From assembly GCF_039555335.1 (NCBI RefSeq), contig NC_092640.1, positions 41,655,099-41,719,098 of the forward strand: DNA of 64,000 nucleotides. Reading direction: 5' to 3'. Positions 1 through 12,900 of this stretch are shown here, one piece after another; within the stretch, counting starts at the first letter, position 1, and each line of letters opens with the position of its first letter. Both the position numbers and the translations under genes were made by a program. This stretch comes from Amphiura filiformis (taxonomy: Eukaryota > Echinodermata > Ophiuroidea > Amphilepidida > Amphiuridae). Under the pieces are notes generated by a model. It was given only the letters and a program-made list of their open reading frames with translations, was not told where the DNA came from and did not search any database.

Positions 1-144
1 GGGGTCAAGCACGGTCACTTGCCTTTAACTAATTGTTTAGTGACTATGCATATACCCCAAAGTCACTTGCATTTATTTATGGAGGGCATAAGCCATCTGT
101 TGCCGAAATGAGTAACATGTAATTTGCACAAACCCACTTCTAGG

Positions 145-600
145 CCAATCAAATTTAAAAAATCACCCACCACTAATTGCAACAGAAACCATTTAATCAC
201 CATTAATTTCAGAAAAATGTATTACAGAACATTAAAATTCTCCAACAGTGTCTAATTTGCATGGATCCAAAATGGCCGCTTATGCAGGGGTGAAATTTCA
301 AATTTGGTCAATTGTTTATAAAACCATACCAATGTATTCCTTTCGTAATAAGGATTCAGAAAAAGTATAGTTTGACCTATCTCCGATATACGTTTCTTGA
401 GTTATAGGTGAAAAGGTCAAATGTCAAAATTTGGATTCCACAGGGGGACAAAAATTGAAAAATGCTCTGATTTTGATCAAAATGGTTTCATATTGCTCCG
501 CGTGCAGAAACATTTAAAAAAAGAATAGTTTGCCATATATCAGGTGGTTTGTTACCTTGGTAACAAGGCAAAGAAGATGAGCCCTGTTGACTTTGACCTA
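145..600. mobile_element. Half copy of a foldback element
   Basis: This stretch follows the left half of the complete 927-bp foldback element at 21454-22380: the block CACCACTAATTGCAACAG, then a stretch about AAGGATTCAGAAAAA, a GAAAAGGTCAAA block and the centre near ATAGTTTGCCATAT occur in the same order. The second arm is missing; the sequence runs straight into inverted gene fragments at 601. It has no coding potential that I can see. Confidence 0.6.
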
Positions 601-882
601 GTAGCAGGTGATCGGGTGGTAATGGTTCGGGTGTGGTCACATCGAGGGCTTCGACTTGGATGGTGTGGTTGTTGAGTGCTTCGATTAGGGCATCTTGGTC
701 AATTACGGCACCTGGATAAAATGATCGCACAAAATAGTTATACAAGTTGAATACAGTGCCAAGTTGCCAACCCCATAAAAACATTGTTTTGACAGTTGCC
801 CCTGCTGCGTGTGGGGTGACGATGACATTGGACATCTTCAGCTCGAGTGGTAATGGTTCAGGCGTGGTTGTTGTGTGCTTCG
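601..882 (-). pseudogene. Two broken pieces of dehydrogenase exon 4
   Basis: On the minus strand two partial copies of the last exon of the dehydrogenase genes lie head to tail. Reading down from 882, the first piece (882-786) runs through MSNVIVTPHAAGATVK but has lost two internal stretches relative to the intact exons. After about 20 bases, the second piece (about 766-601) begins in the end of intron 3 (the GGCACTGTATTCAACTTGT block also seen before exon 4 of copies B and C), has the CAG acceptor and reads GAVIDQDALIEALNNHTIQ up to PLPPDHLLL, where it stops matching. The order is thus 3' half before 5' half, so this cannot make an enzyme. It is a relic of a fifth family member, or of a rearranged copy, in opposite orientation to the live genes. 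Confidence 0.8.
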
Positions 883-2757
883 CATCATCCCTAGTGCATT
901 AGACGCGTCAACATCTGAGATACCTATTAGTAACTGCATAGCGCCACCTTAAAAGAGGATGGTACGATCATGCATACTGCAGTTACTGTCCGTTTTCCTA
1001 TACACAATACACAGTGCTCTTTCCCATTGACGCGTGACCTCTACAAATAGCCCTACGTTATAAGTATGGGGATATGACTAGTTAACGTCGCTGTGTGAAA
1101 AATAACCGGCCAATATTAAAAGTACTCTTCTAATGTTCTAGAAAATATAGTTTTGTAACATGTCCTAAATTTTTAGCTAATTTAGATGTTTGGAAATATT
1201 CGTACTTTGGTGTTTTAGTTAATGTTATAGGTAATAGTACATTGCTTAGTTAACGTCGCTGTGTGAAAAATAACCGGCCAATATTAAAAGTACTCTTCTA
1301 AAATTCTAGACAATATAGTTTTGTAACATGTCCTAAATTTTTAGCTAATTTAGGTGTTTGGAGAGGTCGTACTTTTGTGTTTTAGGAAGGATATGTAATC
1401 GACAGATAACACCATAAATATGAAGAAATTATTTCCAAACCGTGTTAAGTGAACAATCATTATGTTGCTCATTTTCAAGAATGCTGGTTTACAAAAAGCA
1501 CGCCATTGTCTCATTTCGTGAACAAAGGTACACATACCATTGTTTCCTTTCGTTTCCTTTATAATCGGTTACCCAACTGAAGCTATAATACAAACTTTAT
1601 TGCGATATCGCACATGAAAACAGTCACATGTGCACAGCCAGAGAAGATCCGATTTAATCAGTTGAGCTGTTTCAATGAGTGTTATCTTGGTTTAATAGCT
1701 TTTAATGGGGTTAAGTCCTGCAAAGGTCGAGATGAATTCTACTGTAGACATGACTGCATCATGGGCCCTCATCCCACATCATCCCTAGTATACATTAGAC
1801 GCATCAACATCTGAGATACCTATTAGTAACTGCATAGCGCCACCTTAAAAGAGGATGGTACGATCATGCATACTGCAGTTACTGTCCGTTTTCCTATACA
1901 CAATACACAGTGCTCTTTCCCATTGACGCGTGACCTCTACAAATAGCCCTACGTTATAAGTATGGGGATATGACTAGTTAACGTCGCTGTGTGAAAAATA
2001 ACCGGCCAATATTAAAAGTACTCTTCTAATGTTCTAGAAAATATAGTTTTTAACATGTCCTAAATTTTTAGCTAATTTAGATGTTTGGAAATATTCGTAC
2101 TTTGGTGTTTTAGTTAATGTTATAGGTAATAGTACATTGCCTAGTTAACGTCGCTGTGTGAAAAATAACCGGCCAATATTAAAAGTACTCTTCTAAAATT
2201 CTAGACAATATAGTTTTGTAACATGTCCTAAATTTTTAGCTAATTTAGGTGTTTGGAGAGGTCGTACTTTTGTGTTTTAGGAAGGATATGTAAACGACAG
2301 ATAACACCAAAATATGAAGAAATTATTTCCAAACCGTGTTAAGTCAATAATCATTATGTTGCTCATTTTCAAGAATGCTGGTTTACAAAAAGCACGCCAT
2401 TGTCTCATTTCGTGAACAAAAGTACACATACCATTGTTTCCTTTCGTTTCCTTTATAATCGGTTACCCAACTGAAGCTATAATACAAACTTTATTGCGAT
2501 ATCGCACATGAAAACAGTGACATGTGCACAGCCAGAGAAGATCCGATTTAATCAGTTGAGCTGTTTCAATGAGTGTTATCTTGGTTTAATAGCTTTTAAT
2601 GGGGTTAAGTCCTGCAAAGGTCGAGATGAATTCTACTGTAGACATGACTGCATCATGGGCCCTCATCCCACATCATCCCTAGTATACATTAGACGCATCA
2701 ACATTTGAAATACCTATTAATAACTGCATAACGTCACCTTAAAAGAGGATGGTACGA
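883..2757. repeat. 894-bp tandem duplication with nested repeats
   Basis: Two nearly identical 894-bp units lie head to tail (883-1776 and 1777-2670), followed by the first ~87 bases of a third. Inside each unit a ~169-bp block beginning GTTAACGTCGCTGTGTG occurs twice. The near identity of the units, with a few point differences and 1-2 bp indels, suggests a recent event. A 66-codon open frame recurs in each unit at 1614 and 2508 only because the DNA is duplicated. Confidence 0.9.
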
Positions 2758-3450
2758 TCTTGGCCCTCATCCCACATCATCCCTAGTGCATTAGACGCAT
2801 CAACATCTGAAATACCTATTAGTAACTGCATAACGCCACCTTGAAAGAGGATGGTACGAAACCACCTGATGTGAGACTACGAAACCACCTGATGTGAGAC
2901 ATGAAGGCCTACCCAGATATAGATCACGAAGACCTGGTGGAATTAGAAGGTTAGTTTTAGTGACAAATTGGAAGAGTTTCAGTTTTTAAAAGATGCAAAA
3001 CATGATAATAACATTAGCTTAGAGAGAGAGGGGGGGCTGAAAATTGAAAGAATTGGATGGGCCACCCTGGGGAAGCCCGAGGGGGTTTCCCCCCTGTGTC
3101 AGTGTGTAGCCAGAAAATTTTGCAAAATATTGCATTGGTCACAAACACCCATTTTCACTCTATTTTATCACAATTTTTTAACTTCACCTAGGATTATTGG
3201 GAGGGGGGAGGGCTAAAAGGTATGCCAGCCCGCACCAAGAGGATTACAAGAGGATGGTACGATCTTGGCCCTCATCCCACATGATAGTGCATTAGATGCG
3301 TCAGCATCTAAGATATATATTAGTAACTGCATATTGCATAACGCCACCTAAGAGAGGGGTACGATTATGGCCCTCATCCCACATCATCCTATTGCATTAG
3401 ACGCAATGTCGCATCAACATCTGATATACTTTAATTACTGCATATATAAC
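2758..3450. repeat. Diverged copies of a ~95-bp dispersed unit
   Basis: Several diverged copies of the unit that opens the 894-bp repeat (CATCATCCCTAGTGCATTAG through GAGGATGGTACGAT) are scattered here, near 2775, 3255 and 3370. Between them, 3020-3240 is a G-rich repeat (GGGCCACCCTG, CACAAACACCCATTTTCAC, CCAGCCCGCACC) that recurs at 24219-24447 in intron 1 of copy B. No gene is seen. Confidence 0.65.
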
Positions 3451-3782
3451 GCCACCTTAATTAAGGGTGGTCTTAACCCTGGTATTATGGAAACATTTGG
3501 GCTTCATAACTGCTATATAAATTATTGCCTAAAGTATAATAAAATTATTATATTTAGAATGGCATAGACTTTATTAATCCACCTGAGAGGTAAAATTTGG
3601 GCAAATATGTTGAGTTTTGTAAATTAGTATTTACCAATGAATACCAATATTTCCCACACAGTTAATTGTGCCACACACACAAAATTACTAGCATTCCAAG
3701 TACTTGTCAATGCAAAATTATGAAACATGATATTCATCCATGGCGTTGTTTTTTAAAGACATTTCTTGTTGCATATTGATTT
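3451..3782. other. A+T-rich spacer, nothing recognised
   Basis: Between the dispersed repeats and the conserved upstream block of copy A I see no coding exon, repeat or RNA gene. Confidence 0.5.
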
Positions 3783-3942
3783 GGTGTAATGCGCCCTTAT
3801 ATTTAACGGGGTCAAAAACACGCTATGTAAACATGTACATTTATTACGATATACATTCACCGTTGTCGTGGGACAAACCCCTCAGCACCGTGGCAAGATA
3901 GTACAGTGTATAGTGAAATTCAGTCGTGTAAAGAATATTACC
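3783..3942 (+). promoter_or_regulatory. Conserved 5' flank of copy A
   Basis: A block with TGCGCCCTTATATTT, GGGGTCA and CTATGTA lies about 160 bases before the start codon. It recurs upstream of B (about 22926-23000), C (about 32637-32705) and D (about 38497-38550). It is followed in A, B and D by CAGTCGTGT or a close variant just before the start codon. The promoter and 5' untranslated region probably lie here, but the conservation may only reflect shared duplication; I see no clear TATA box or initiator. Confidence 0.35.
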
Positions 3943-6900
3943 ATGGAAATGCCATATATTCTTTCATCGAAGGAACTATTTACAGCTCAGAAAGTCTACG
4001 ATGATTTTCAAAAACACTTCCAGATAATCTTTATAGAAGATCTCATCGCAGACACAAGTCCTCGGCAAAAGCAACTCTATCAAGCCATTCAAGGGATACA
4101 GCTGGTAACATACAATAAAATCCTGTATACAAAAATAAAGAATGAACATTTTATATCTTCGCTTCCAAATTTGAAGATACTTAGTTACGGTGGTCTTGGT
4201 CGTGATCATTTGGATCTACCAATGTTACATAGACATGGAATCGTGGTAGCGAACTCGGGTGCTCATGACATCGTGAACACCTGTGCTGAACTTGGTTTTG
4301 GGTTAATGCTAACTTTGGCCAGAAATATTCACACGGGTAAGCTTTAGTAAATGGTCTGTGTGGGGTATAGTAGCTTATAGTGTGTGTGGAAGCTTGATGT
4401 GGGGGTGTGTTGCCCGGGTGTGTTGGCTTATTATACCAAAGTATTTTGCTTATAAATACTATATTACAAGAAGTTGGGAACCTATTATGCGTTGATTTTT
4501 TTTTAAATATGGGTATGACTTGTAATAAACATGTAGTGTTAATTAGTGTTTTTGCTGAACCATGAAATGGTATCAGCCTATATCAGTGTATGTTACGAAG
4601 TTACTAACTAACCAATGCTAACTGACTAACGTTTTGGTCTGAAATGGACAATAATATATCTAAAATGCCATGAAGGTATGACCCCATGAGTGGTGTCATA
4701 TGAAAGAGGAAAACATGAAGAATATAATAAAAATATTTCCACACCCGGGGGTGCCACTCATCATAAGACCCAGGTCAATATCATATGGGTCCTTTTCATA
4801 TCTCCAAATGCCAAGAAGGTATAACCCCCCCCCCCGAGTGGTGTCAAATAAAAGAGAAAAAAGAAAAGAATGTAATAAAAATCATTTCCCCACCGGGGGA
4901 GACACTCTTCATAAGACCTGGGTCAATATTCATATTTTGGGTCCTTTTCATATCTCGAAATGCAAAGAAGGTATGACCCCCGAGTGGTGTCAAATGAAAG
5001 AGAAAGAAGTAAAGAATGTATTAAAATCATTTTCCTCACCGAGGTGACACTCCTCAGAAGATCAGGGTCAATATTTCAATTTTGGGTCCTTTTCAAAATT
5101 CAAAGAAGCTATGATCCGCCCAGTGTGTCAAATGAAAGAAAAAAAAGTAAGAATATAATGCAAATAATTTCCCCACTAGGGTGACACTCCTCATAAGACT
5201 CGGTTCAATTCTTGTCCCGGGATACAATTTCTTGTTTTACCTTTTCTCCCCTTAGGATTTTTAGGGGAACATCCCGCGCTTCCCCCGCCTTTGCCTACAC
5301 ATTCTCAGGAATCCCGGGTCAGGATCTCACGTGTCTGTGGCAGTAATCCGACTCTGAAAGCACTTATCGTTATATTTTTGTCTTTTATTCAGGTATGCGC
5401 GCATACCTTAACAAAGATTTTGATTGGTGTACCTACTTAATGGTGAATTCAGGATCGCTTCTAATGGACTCCACGCTTGGCATTGTGGGTATGGGAAGAA
5501 TAGGATACCAGATTGCAGAGAGAGCAGCCGCCTTTAAGATGAAGATTGTCTATCATAATCGAACACAAAGGTAATATCACTCTCATTAGCAAAAAGGTCA
5601 TAGGACAATTACGTTTTACTATTAAACCTGTTAAACAATATAAATACAATCTCACTCATTTAACTTTTAAACTCGTGTGTAGAACATGGAGGGAACTTTA
5701 CGCAGGCATGTGCCAGGGAGTATACCCAGCTGGCCTTGTGAAGTGTAGCAACAAGGTCGTTTTCCTGTTCTTGGGTCTCTGTACAAAATAAACTCAAAAG
5801 TTCTAAACACTGATATTCTCACAAAATAACCATCATTGTGCATTGTGATGTTTTGAGCATCGTCCTATAATAAATTCATTTATTCCATCGCTGGAATCTG
5901 CACAAAATAAACTCGTATTCATCATTGTGCATTGATTTATATATTTTCTAAGACATTAGATCTGTTTAATAATTTATTTTATTCAAAAAGAAAAACGTTA
6001 AGTGTTCAAACTTTAAAGCTCTTTTTCTCGAAACAGCGATTTAATTTCAAGTTAGATCATTTTACCAAATCAGGGCCGCATTGTGCATTGTAAAGAGTAA
6101 CAATAAGGTAGTCTTTCCAGCCGTTGGATATCCTCACAACATAAACTCGTGGACACCATTGTGCATTGTAAAGAGTAACAATAAGGTAGTCTTTCCAGCC
6201 CTTGGATATCCTCACAAAATAAACTCGGAGACACCATTGTGCATTGTAAAGAGTAATACTAATGTAGTCTTTCCAGCCGTTGGATATCCTCACAACATAA
6301 TATCGTAGACACCATTGTGCATTGTAAAGAGTAACAATAAGATAGTATTTCCATCCCTTGGATATCCTCACAAAATAACCTCGTAGACACCATATTGTGC
6401 ATTGTAAAGTGTAACAAGAAGACAGACTTTCCATCCCTTGGATAAACTCGGAGACACCATTGTGCATTGTAAAGAGTAACAATAAGGTAGTATTTCCAGT
6501 CCTTGGATATCCTCACAACATAAGCTCGTAGACAGTAGACACCATTATGCATTGTAAAGTGTAACAATGAGGTAGTCTTTCCATCCCTTGGATATCCTCA
6601 CAAAATAAACTCGTAGACACCATTGTGCATTGTAAAGTGTAACAACAAGGTAATCTTTCCAGCCCTTGCATATCCTCACAACATAAACTCGTAGACACCA
6701 TTGTGCATTGTAAAGTGTAACAATAAGGTAGTCTTTCCAGCCCTTGGATATCCTCACAACATAAACTCGTGGACACCATTGTGCATTGTAAAGTGTAACA
6801 ATAAGGTAGTCTTTCCACCCCTTGGATATCCTCACAACATAAACTCGGCGACACCATTGTGCATTGTAAAGTGTAACAATAAGGTAGTCTTTCCATCCCT

Positions 6901-9900
6901 TGGATATCCTCACCACATAAACTCGTAGACACCATTGTGCATTGTAAAGTGTAACAACAAGGTAGTCTTTCCAGCCCTTGGATGTCCTCACAACATAAAC
7001 TCGTGGACACCATTGTGCATTGTAAAGTGTAACAATAAGGTAGTCCTTCCATCCCTTGGATATCCTCACAGCATAAACTCGGAGACACCATTGTGCATTG
7101 TAAAGTGTAACAATAAGGTAGTCTTTCCAGCCCTTGGATATCCTCACAACATAAACTCGTGGACACCATTGTGCATTGTAAAGTGTAACAATAAGGTAGT
7201 CCTTCCATCCCTTGGATATCCTCACAGCATAAACTCGGAGACACCATTGTGCATTGTAAAGTGTAACAATAAGGTAGTCTTTCCAGCCCTTGGATATCCT
7301 CACAACATCAACTCGTGGACACCATTGTGCATTGTAAAGTGTAACAATAAGGTAGTCCTTCCATCCCTTGGATATCCTCACAACATAAACTCGTGGACAC
7401 CATTGTGCATTGTAAAGAGTAACAATAAGGTAGTCTTTCCAGCCGTTGGATATCCTCACAAAATAAACTCGGAGACACCATTGTGCATTGTAAAGAGTAA
7501 TACTAATGTAGTCTTTCCAGCCGTTGGATATCCTCACAACATAACATCGTAGACACCATTGTGCATTGTAAAGAGTAACAATAAGGTAGTCTTTCCAGCC
7601 GTTGGATATCCTCACAAAATAAACTCGTGGACACCATTGTGCATTGTAAAGAGTAATACTAATGTAGTCTTTCCAGCCGTTGGATATCCTCACAACATAC
7701 CATCGTAGACACCATTGTGCATTGTAAAGAGTAACAATAAGGTAGTCTTTCCAGCCCTTGGATATCCTCACAACATTTAACTCGTAGACACCATTGTGCA
7801 TTGTAAAGTGTAACAATAAGGTAGTCCTTCCAGCCCTTGGATATCCTCACAACATAAACTCGGAGACACCATTGTGCATTGTAAAGTGTAACAATAAGGT
7901 AGTCTTTCCATCCCTTGCATATCCTCACAACATAAACTCGTGGACACCATTGTGCATTGTAAAGAGTAACAATAAGGTAGTCTTTCCAGCCCTTGGATAT
8001 CCTCACAACATAAACTCGTGGACACCATTGTGCATTGTAAAGTGTAACAATAAGGTAGTCTTTCCAGCCCTTGGATATCCTCACAACATAAACTCGGAGA
8101 CACCATTGTGCATTGTAAAGAGTAACAATAAGGTAGTCTTTCCAGCCCTTGGATATCCTCACAAAATGAACCCGTAGACACCATTGTGCATTGTAAAGAG
8201 TAACAATAAGGTAGTCTTTCCAGCCCTTGGGATATCCTCACAAAATAAACTCGGAGACACCATTGTACATTGTAAAGAGTAACAATAAGGTAGTCTTTCC
8301 AGCCCTTGGATATCCTCACAACATAAACTCGTGGACACCATTGTGCATTGTAAAGTGTAACAATAAGGTAGTATTTCCAGTCCTTGGATATCCTCACAAC
8401 ATAAACTCGGCGACACCATTGTGCATTGTAAAGTGTAACAATAAGGTAGTCTTTCCATCCCTTGGATATCCTCACCACATAAACTCGTAGACACCATTGT
8501 GCATTGTAAAGTGTAACAACAAGGTAGTCTTTCCAGCCCTTGGATATCCTCACAACATAAACTCGTGGACACCATTGTGCATTGTAAAGTGTAACAATAA
8601 GGTAGTCCTTCCATCCCTTGGATATCCTCACAGCATAAACTCGGAGACACCATTGTGCATTGTAAAGTGTCACAATAAGGTAGTCTTTCCAGCCCTTGGA
8701 TATCCTCACAACATAAACTCGGAGACACCATTGTGCATTGTAAAGAGTAACAATAAGGTAGTCTTTCCAGCCCTTGGATATCCTCACAAAATAAACTCGG
8801 AGACACCATTGTGCATTGTAAAGAGTAACAATAAGGTAGTCTTTCCAGCCCTTGGATATCCTCACAAAATAAACCCGTAGACACCATTGTGCATTGTAAA
8901 GAGTAATAATAATGTAGTCTTTCCAGCCCTTGGATATCCTCACAACATAACCTCGTAGACACCATTGTGCATTGTAAAGTGTAACAATAAGGTAGTCCTT
9001 CCATCCCTTGGATATCCTCACAACATAAACTCGTGGACACCATTGTGCATTGTAAAGAGTAACAATAAGGTAGTCTTTCCAGCCGTTGGATATCCTCACA
9101 AAATAAACTCGGAGACACCATTGTGCATTGTAAAGAGTAATACTAATGTAGTCTTTCCAGCCGTTGGATATCCTCACAACATAACATCGTAGACACCATT
9201 GTGCATTGTAAAGAGTAACAATAAGGTAGTCTTTCCAACCCTTGGATATCCTCACAAAATAAACTCGTGGACACCATTGTGCATTGTAAAGAGTAACAAT
9301 AAGGTAGTCTTTCCAGCCCTTGGATATCCTCACAACATAAACTCGTGGACACCATTGTGCATTGTAAAGAATAACAAAAAGGTAGTCTTTCCAGCCCTTG
9401 GATATCCTCATAACATAAGCTCGTAGACAGTAGACACCATTGTGCATTGTAAAGTGTAACAATAAGGTAGTCTTTCCATCCCTTGGATATCCTCACAACA
9501 TAAACTCGTAGACACCATTGTGCATTGTAAAGAGTAACAATAAGGTAGTATTTCCAGTCCTTGGATATCCTCACAACATAAGCTCGTAGACACCATTGTG
9601 CATTGTAAAGTGTAACAATAAGGTAGTCTTTCCGGCCCTTGGATATCCTCACAACATAAACTCATAGACACCATTGTGCATTGTAAAGTGTAACAATAAG
9701 GTAGTCTTTCCAGCCCTTGGATATCCTCACAAAATAAACTCGGAGACACCATTGTGCATTGTAAAGAGTAACAATAAGGTAGTCTTTCCATCCCTTGGAT
9801 ATCCTCACAACATAACCTCGTGGACACCATTGTGCATTGTAAAGTGTAACAACAAGGTAGTCTTTCCAGCCCTTGGATATCCTCACAAAATAAACTCGTA

Positions 9901-12900
9901 GACACCATTGTGCATTGTAAAGAGTAACAATAAGGTAGTCTTTCCAGCCCTTGGATATCCTCACAAAATAAACCCGTAGACACCATTGTGCATTGTAAAG
10001 AGTAACAATAAGGTAGTCTTTCCAGCCCTTGGATATCCTCACAAAATAAACTCGTAGACACCATTGTGCATTGTAAAGAGTAACAATAAGGTAGTCTTTC
10101 CAGCCCTTGGATATCCTCACAAAATAAACCCGTAGACACCATTGTGCATTGTAAAGAGTAACAATAAGGTAGTCTTTCCACCCCTTGGATATCCTCACAA
10201 CATAAACTCGGAGACACCATTGTGCATTGTAAAGTGTAACAATAAGGTAGTCTTTCCATCCCTTGATATCCTCACAACATAAACTCGGAGACACCATTGT
10301 GCATTGTAAAGTGTAACAAGAAGACGGACTTTCCAGCCGTTGGATATCCTCACAACATAAGCTCGTGGACACCATTGTGCATTGTAAAGTGTAACAATAA
10401 GGTAGTCTTTCCATCCCTTGATATCCTCACAAAATAAACTCGAGACACCATTGTGCATTGTAAAGAGTAACAATAAGGTAGTCTTTCCATCCCTTGGATA
10501 TCCTCACAACATAACCTCGTGGACACCATTGTGCATTGTAAAGTGTAACAACAAGGTAGTCTTTCCAGCCCTTGGATATCCTCACAAAATAAACTCGTGG
10601 ACACCATTGTGCATTGTAAAGAGTAACAATAAGGTAGTCTTTCCAGCCCTTGGATATCCTCACAAAATAAACCCGTAGACACCATTGTGCATTGTAAAGA
10701 GTAACAATAAGGTAGTCTTTCCAGCCCTTGGATATCCTCACAACATAAACTCGTGGACACCATTGTGTATTGTAAAGTGTAACAATAAGGTAGTCTTTCC
10801 ACCCCTTGGATATCCTCACAAAATAAACCCGTAGACACCATTGTGCATTGTAAAGAGTAACAATAAGGTAGTCTTTCCACCCCTTGGATATCCTCACAAC
10901 ATAAACTCGGAGACACCATTGTGCATTGTAAAGTGTAACAATAAGGTAGTCTTTCCATCCCTTGGATATCCTCACAACATAAACTCGGAGACACCATTGT
11001 GCATTGTAAAGTGTAACAAGAAGACTGACTTTCCAGCCGTTGGATATCCTCACAACATAAGCTCGTGGACACCATTGTGCATTGTAAAGTGTAACAATAA
11101 GGTAGTCTTTCCATCCCTTGGATATCCTCACAAAATAAACTCGGAGACACCATTGTGCATTGTAAAGAGTAACAATAAGGTAGTCTTTCCATCCCTTGGA
11201 TATCCTCACAACATAACCTCGTGGACACCATTGTGCATTGTAAAGTGTAACAACAAGGTAGTCTTTCCAGCCCTTGGATATCCTCACAAAATAAACTCGT
11301 GGACACCATTGTGCATTGTAAAGAGTAACAATAAGGTAGTCTTTCCAGCCCTTGGATATCCTCACAAAATAAACCCGTAGACACCATTGTGCATTGTAAA
11401 GTGTAACAATAAGGTAGTCTTTCCACCCCTTGGATATCCTCACAACATAAACTCGGAGACACCATTGTGCATTGTAAAGTGTAACAATAAGGTAGTCTTT
11501 CCATCCCTTGGATATCCTCACAACATAAACTCGTAGACACCATTGTGCATTGTAAAGTGTAACAACAAGGTAGTCTTCCCAGCCCTTGGATATCCTCACA
11601 ACATAAACTCGTGGACACCATTGTGCATTGTAAAGTGTAACAATAAGGTAGTCTTTCCAGCCCTTGGATATCCTCACAAAATGAACTCGGAGACACCATT
11701 GTGCATTGTAAAGAGTAACAATAAGGTAGTCTTTCCAGCCCTTGGATATCCTCACAACATAAACTCGGAGACACCATTGTGCATTGTAAAGTGTAACAAT
11801 AAGGTAGTCTTTCCATCCCTTGGATATCCTCACATCATAAACTCGTAGACACCATTGTGCATTGTAAAGTGTAACAACAAGGTAGTCTTTCCAGCCCTTG
11901 GATATCCTCACAACATAAACTCGTGGACACCATTGTGCATTGTAAAGAATAACAAAAAGGTAGTCTTTCCAGCCCTTGGATATCCTCACAACATAAACTC
12001 GTGGACACCATTGTGCATTGTAAAGTGTAACAATAAGGTAGTCTTTCCACCCCTTGGATATCCTCACAACATAAACTCGGAGACACCATTGTGCATTGTA
12101 AAGTGTAACAATAAGGTAGTCTTTCCATCCCTTGGATATCCTCACAACATAAACTCGGAGACACCATTGTGCATTGTAAAGTGTAACAAGAAGACTGACT
12201 TTCCAGCCGTTGGATATCCTCACAACATAAGCTCGTGGACACCATTGTGCATTGTAAAGTGTAACAACAAGACTGACTTTCCAGCCCTTGGATATCCTCA
12301 CAAAATAAACTCGTGGACACCATTGTGCATTGTAAAGAGTAACAATAAGGTAGTCTTTCCAGCCCTTGGATATCCTCACAAAATAAACCCGTAGACACCA
12401 TTGTGCATTGTAAAGAGTAACAATAAGGTAGTCTTTCCAGCCCTTGGATATCCTCACAACATAAACTCGTGGACACCATTGTGCATTGTAAAGTGTAACA
12501 ATAAGGTAGTCTTTCCACCCCTTGGATATCCTCACAACATAAACTCGGAGACACCATTGTGCATTGTAAAGTGTAACAATAAGGTAGTCTTTCCATCCCT
12601 TGGATATCCTCACAACATAAACTCGTAGACACCATTGTGCATTGTAAAGTGTAACAACAAGGTAGTCTTTCCAGCCCTTGGATATCCTCACAACATAAAC
12701 TCGTGGACACCATTGTGCATTGTAAAGTGTAACAATAAGGTAGTCTTTCCAGCCCTTGGATATCCTCACAAAATGAACTCGGAGACACCATTGTGCATTG
12801 TAAAGAGTAACAATAAGGTAGTCTTTCCACCCCTTGGATATCCTCACAACATAAACTCGGAGACACCATTGTGCATTGTAAAGTGTAACAATAAGGTAGT

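Noticed and set aside
1614-1814. 66-codon frame, repeated at 2508-2708
   Set aside because: It recurs only because of the 894-bp duplication; it has no recognisable domain and no coding context.
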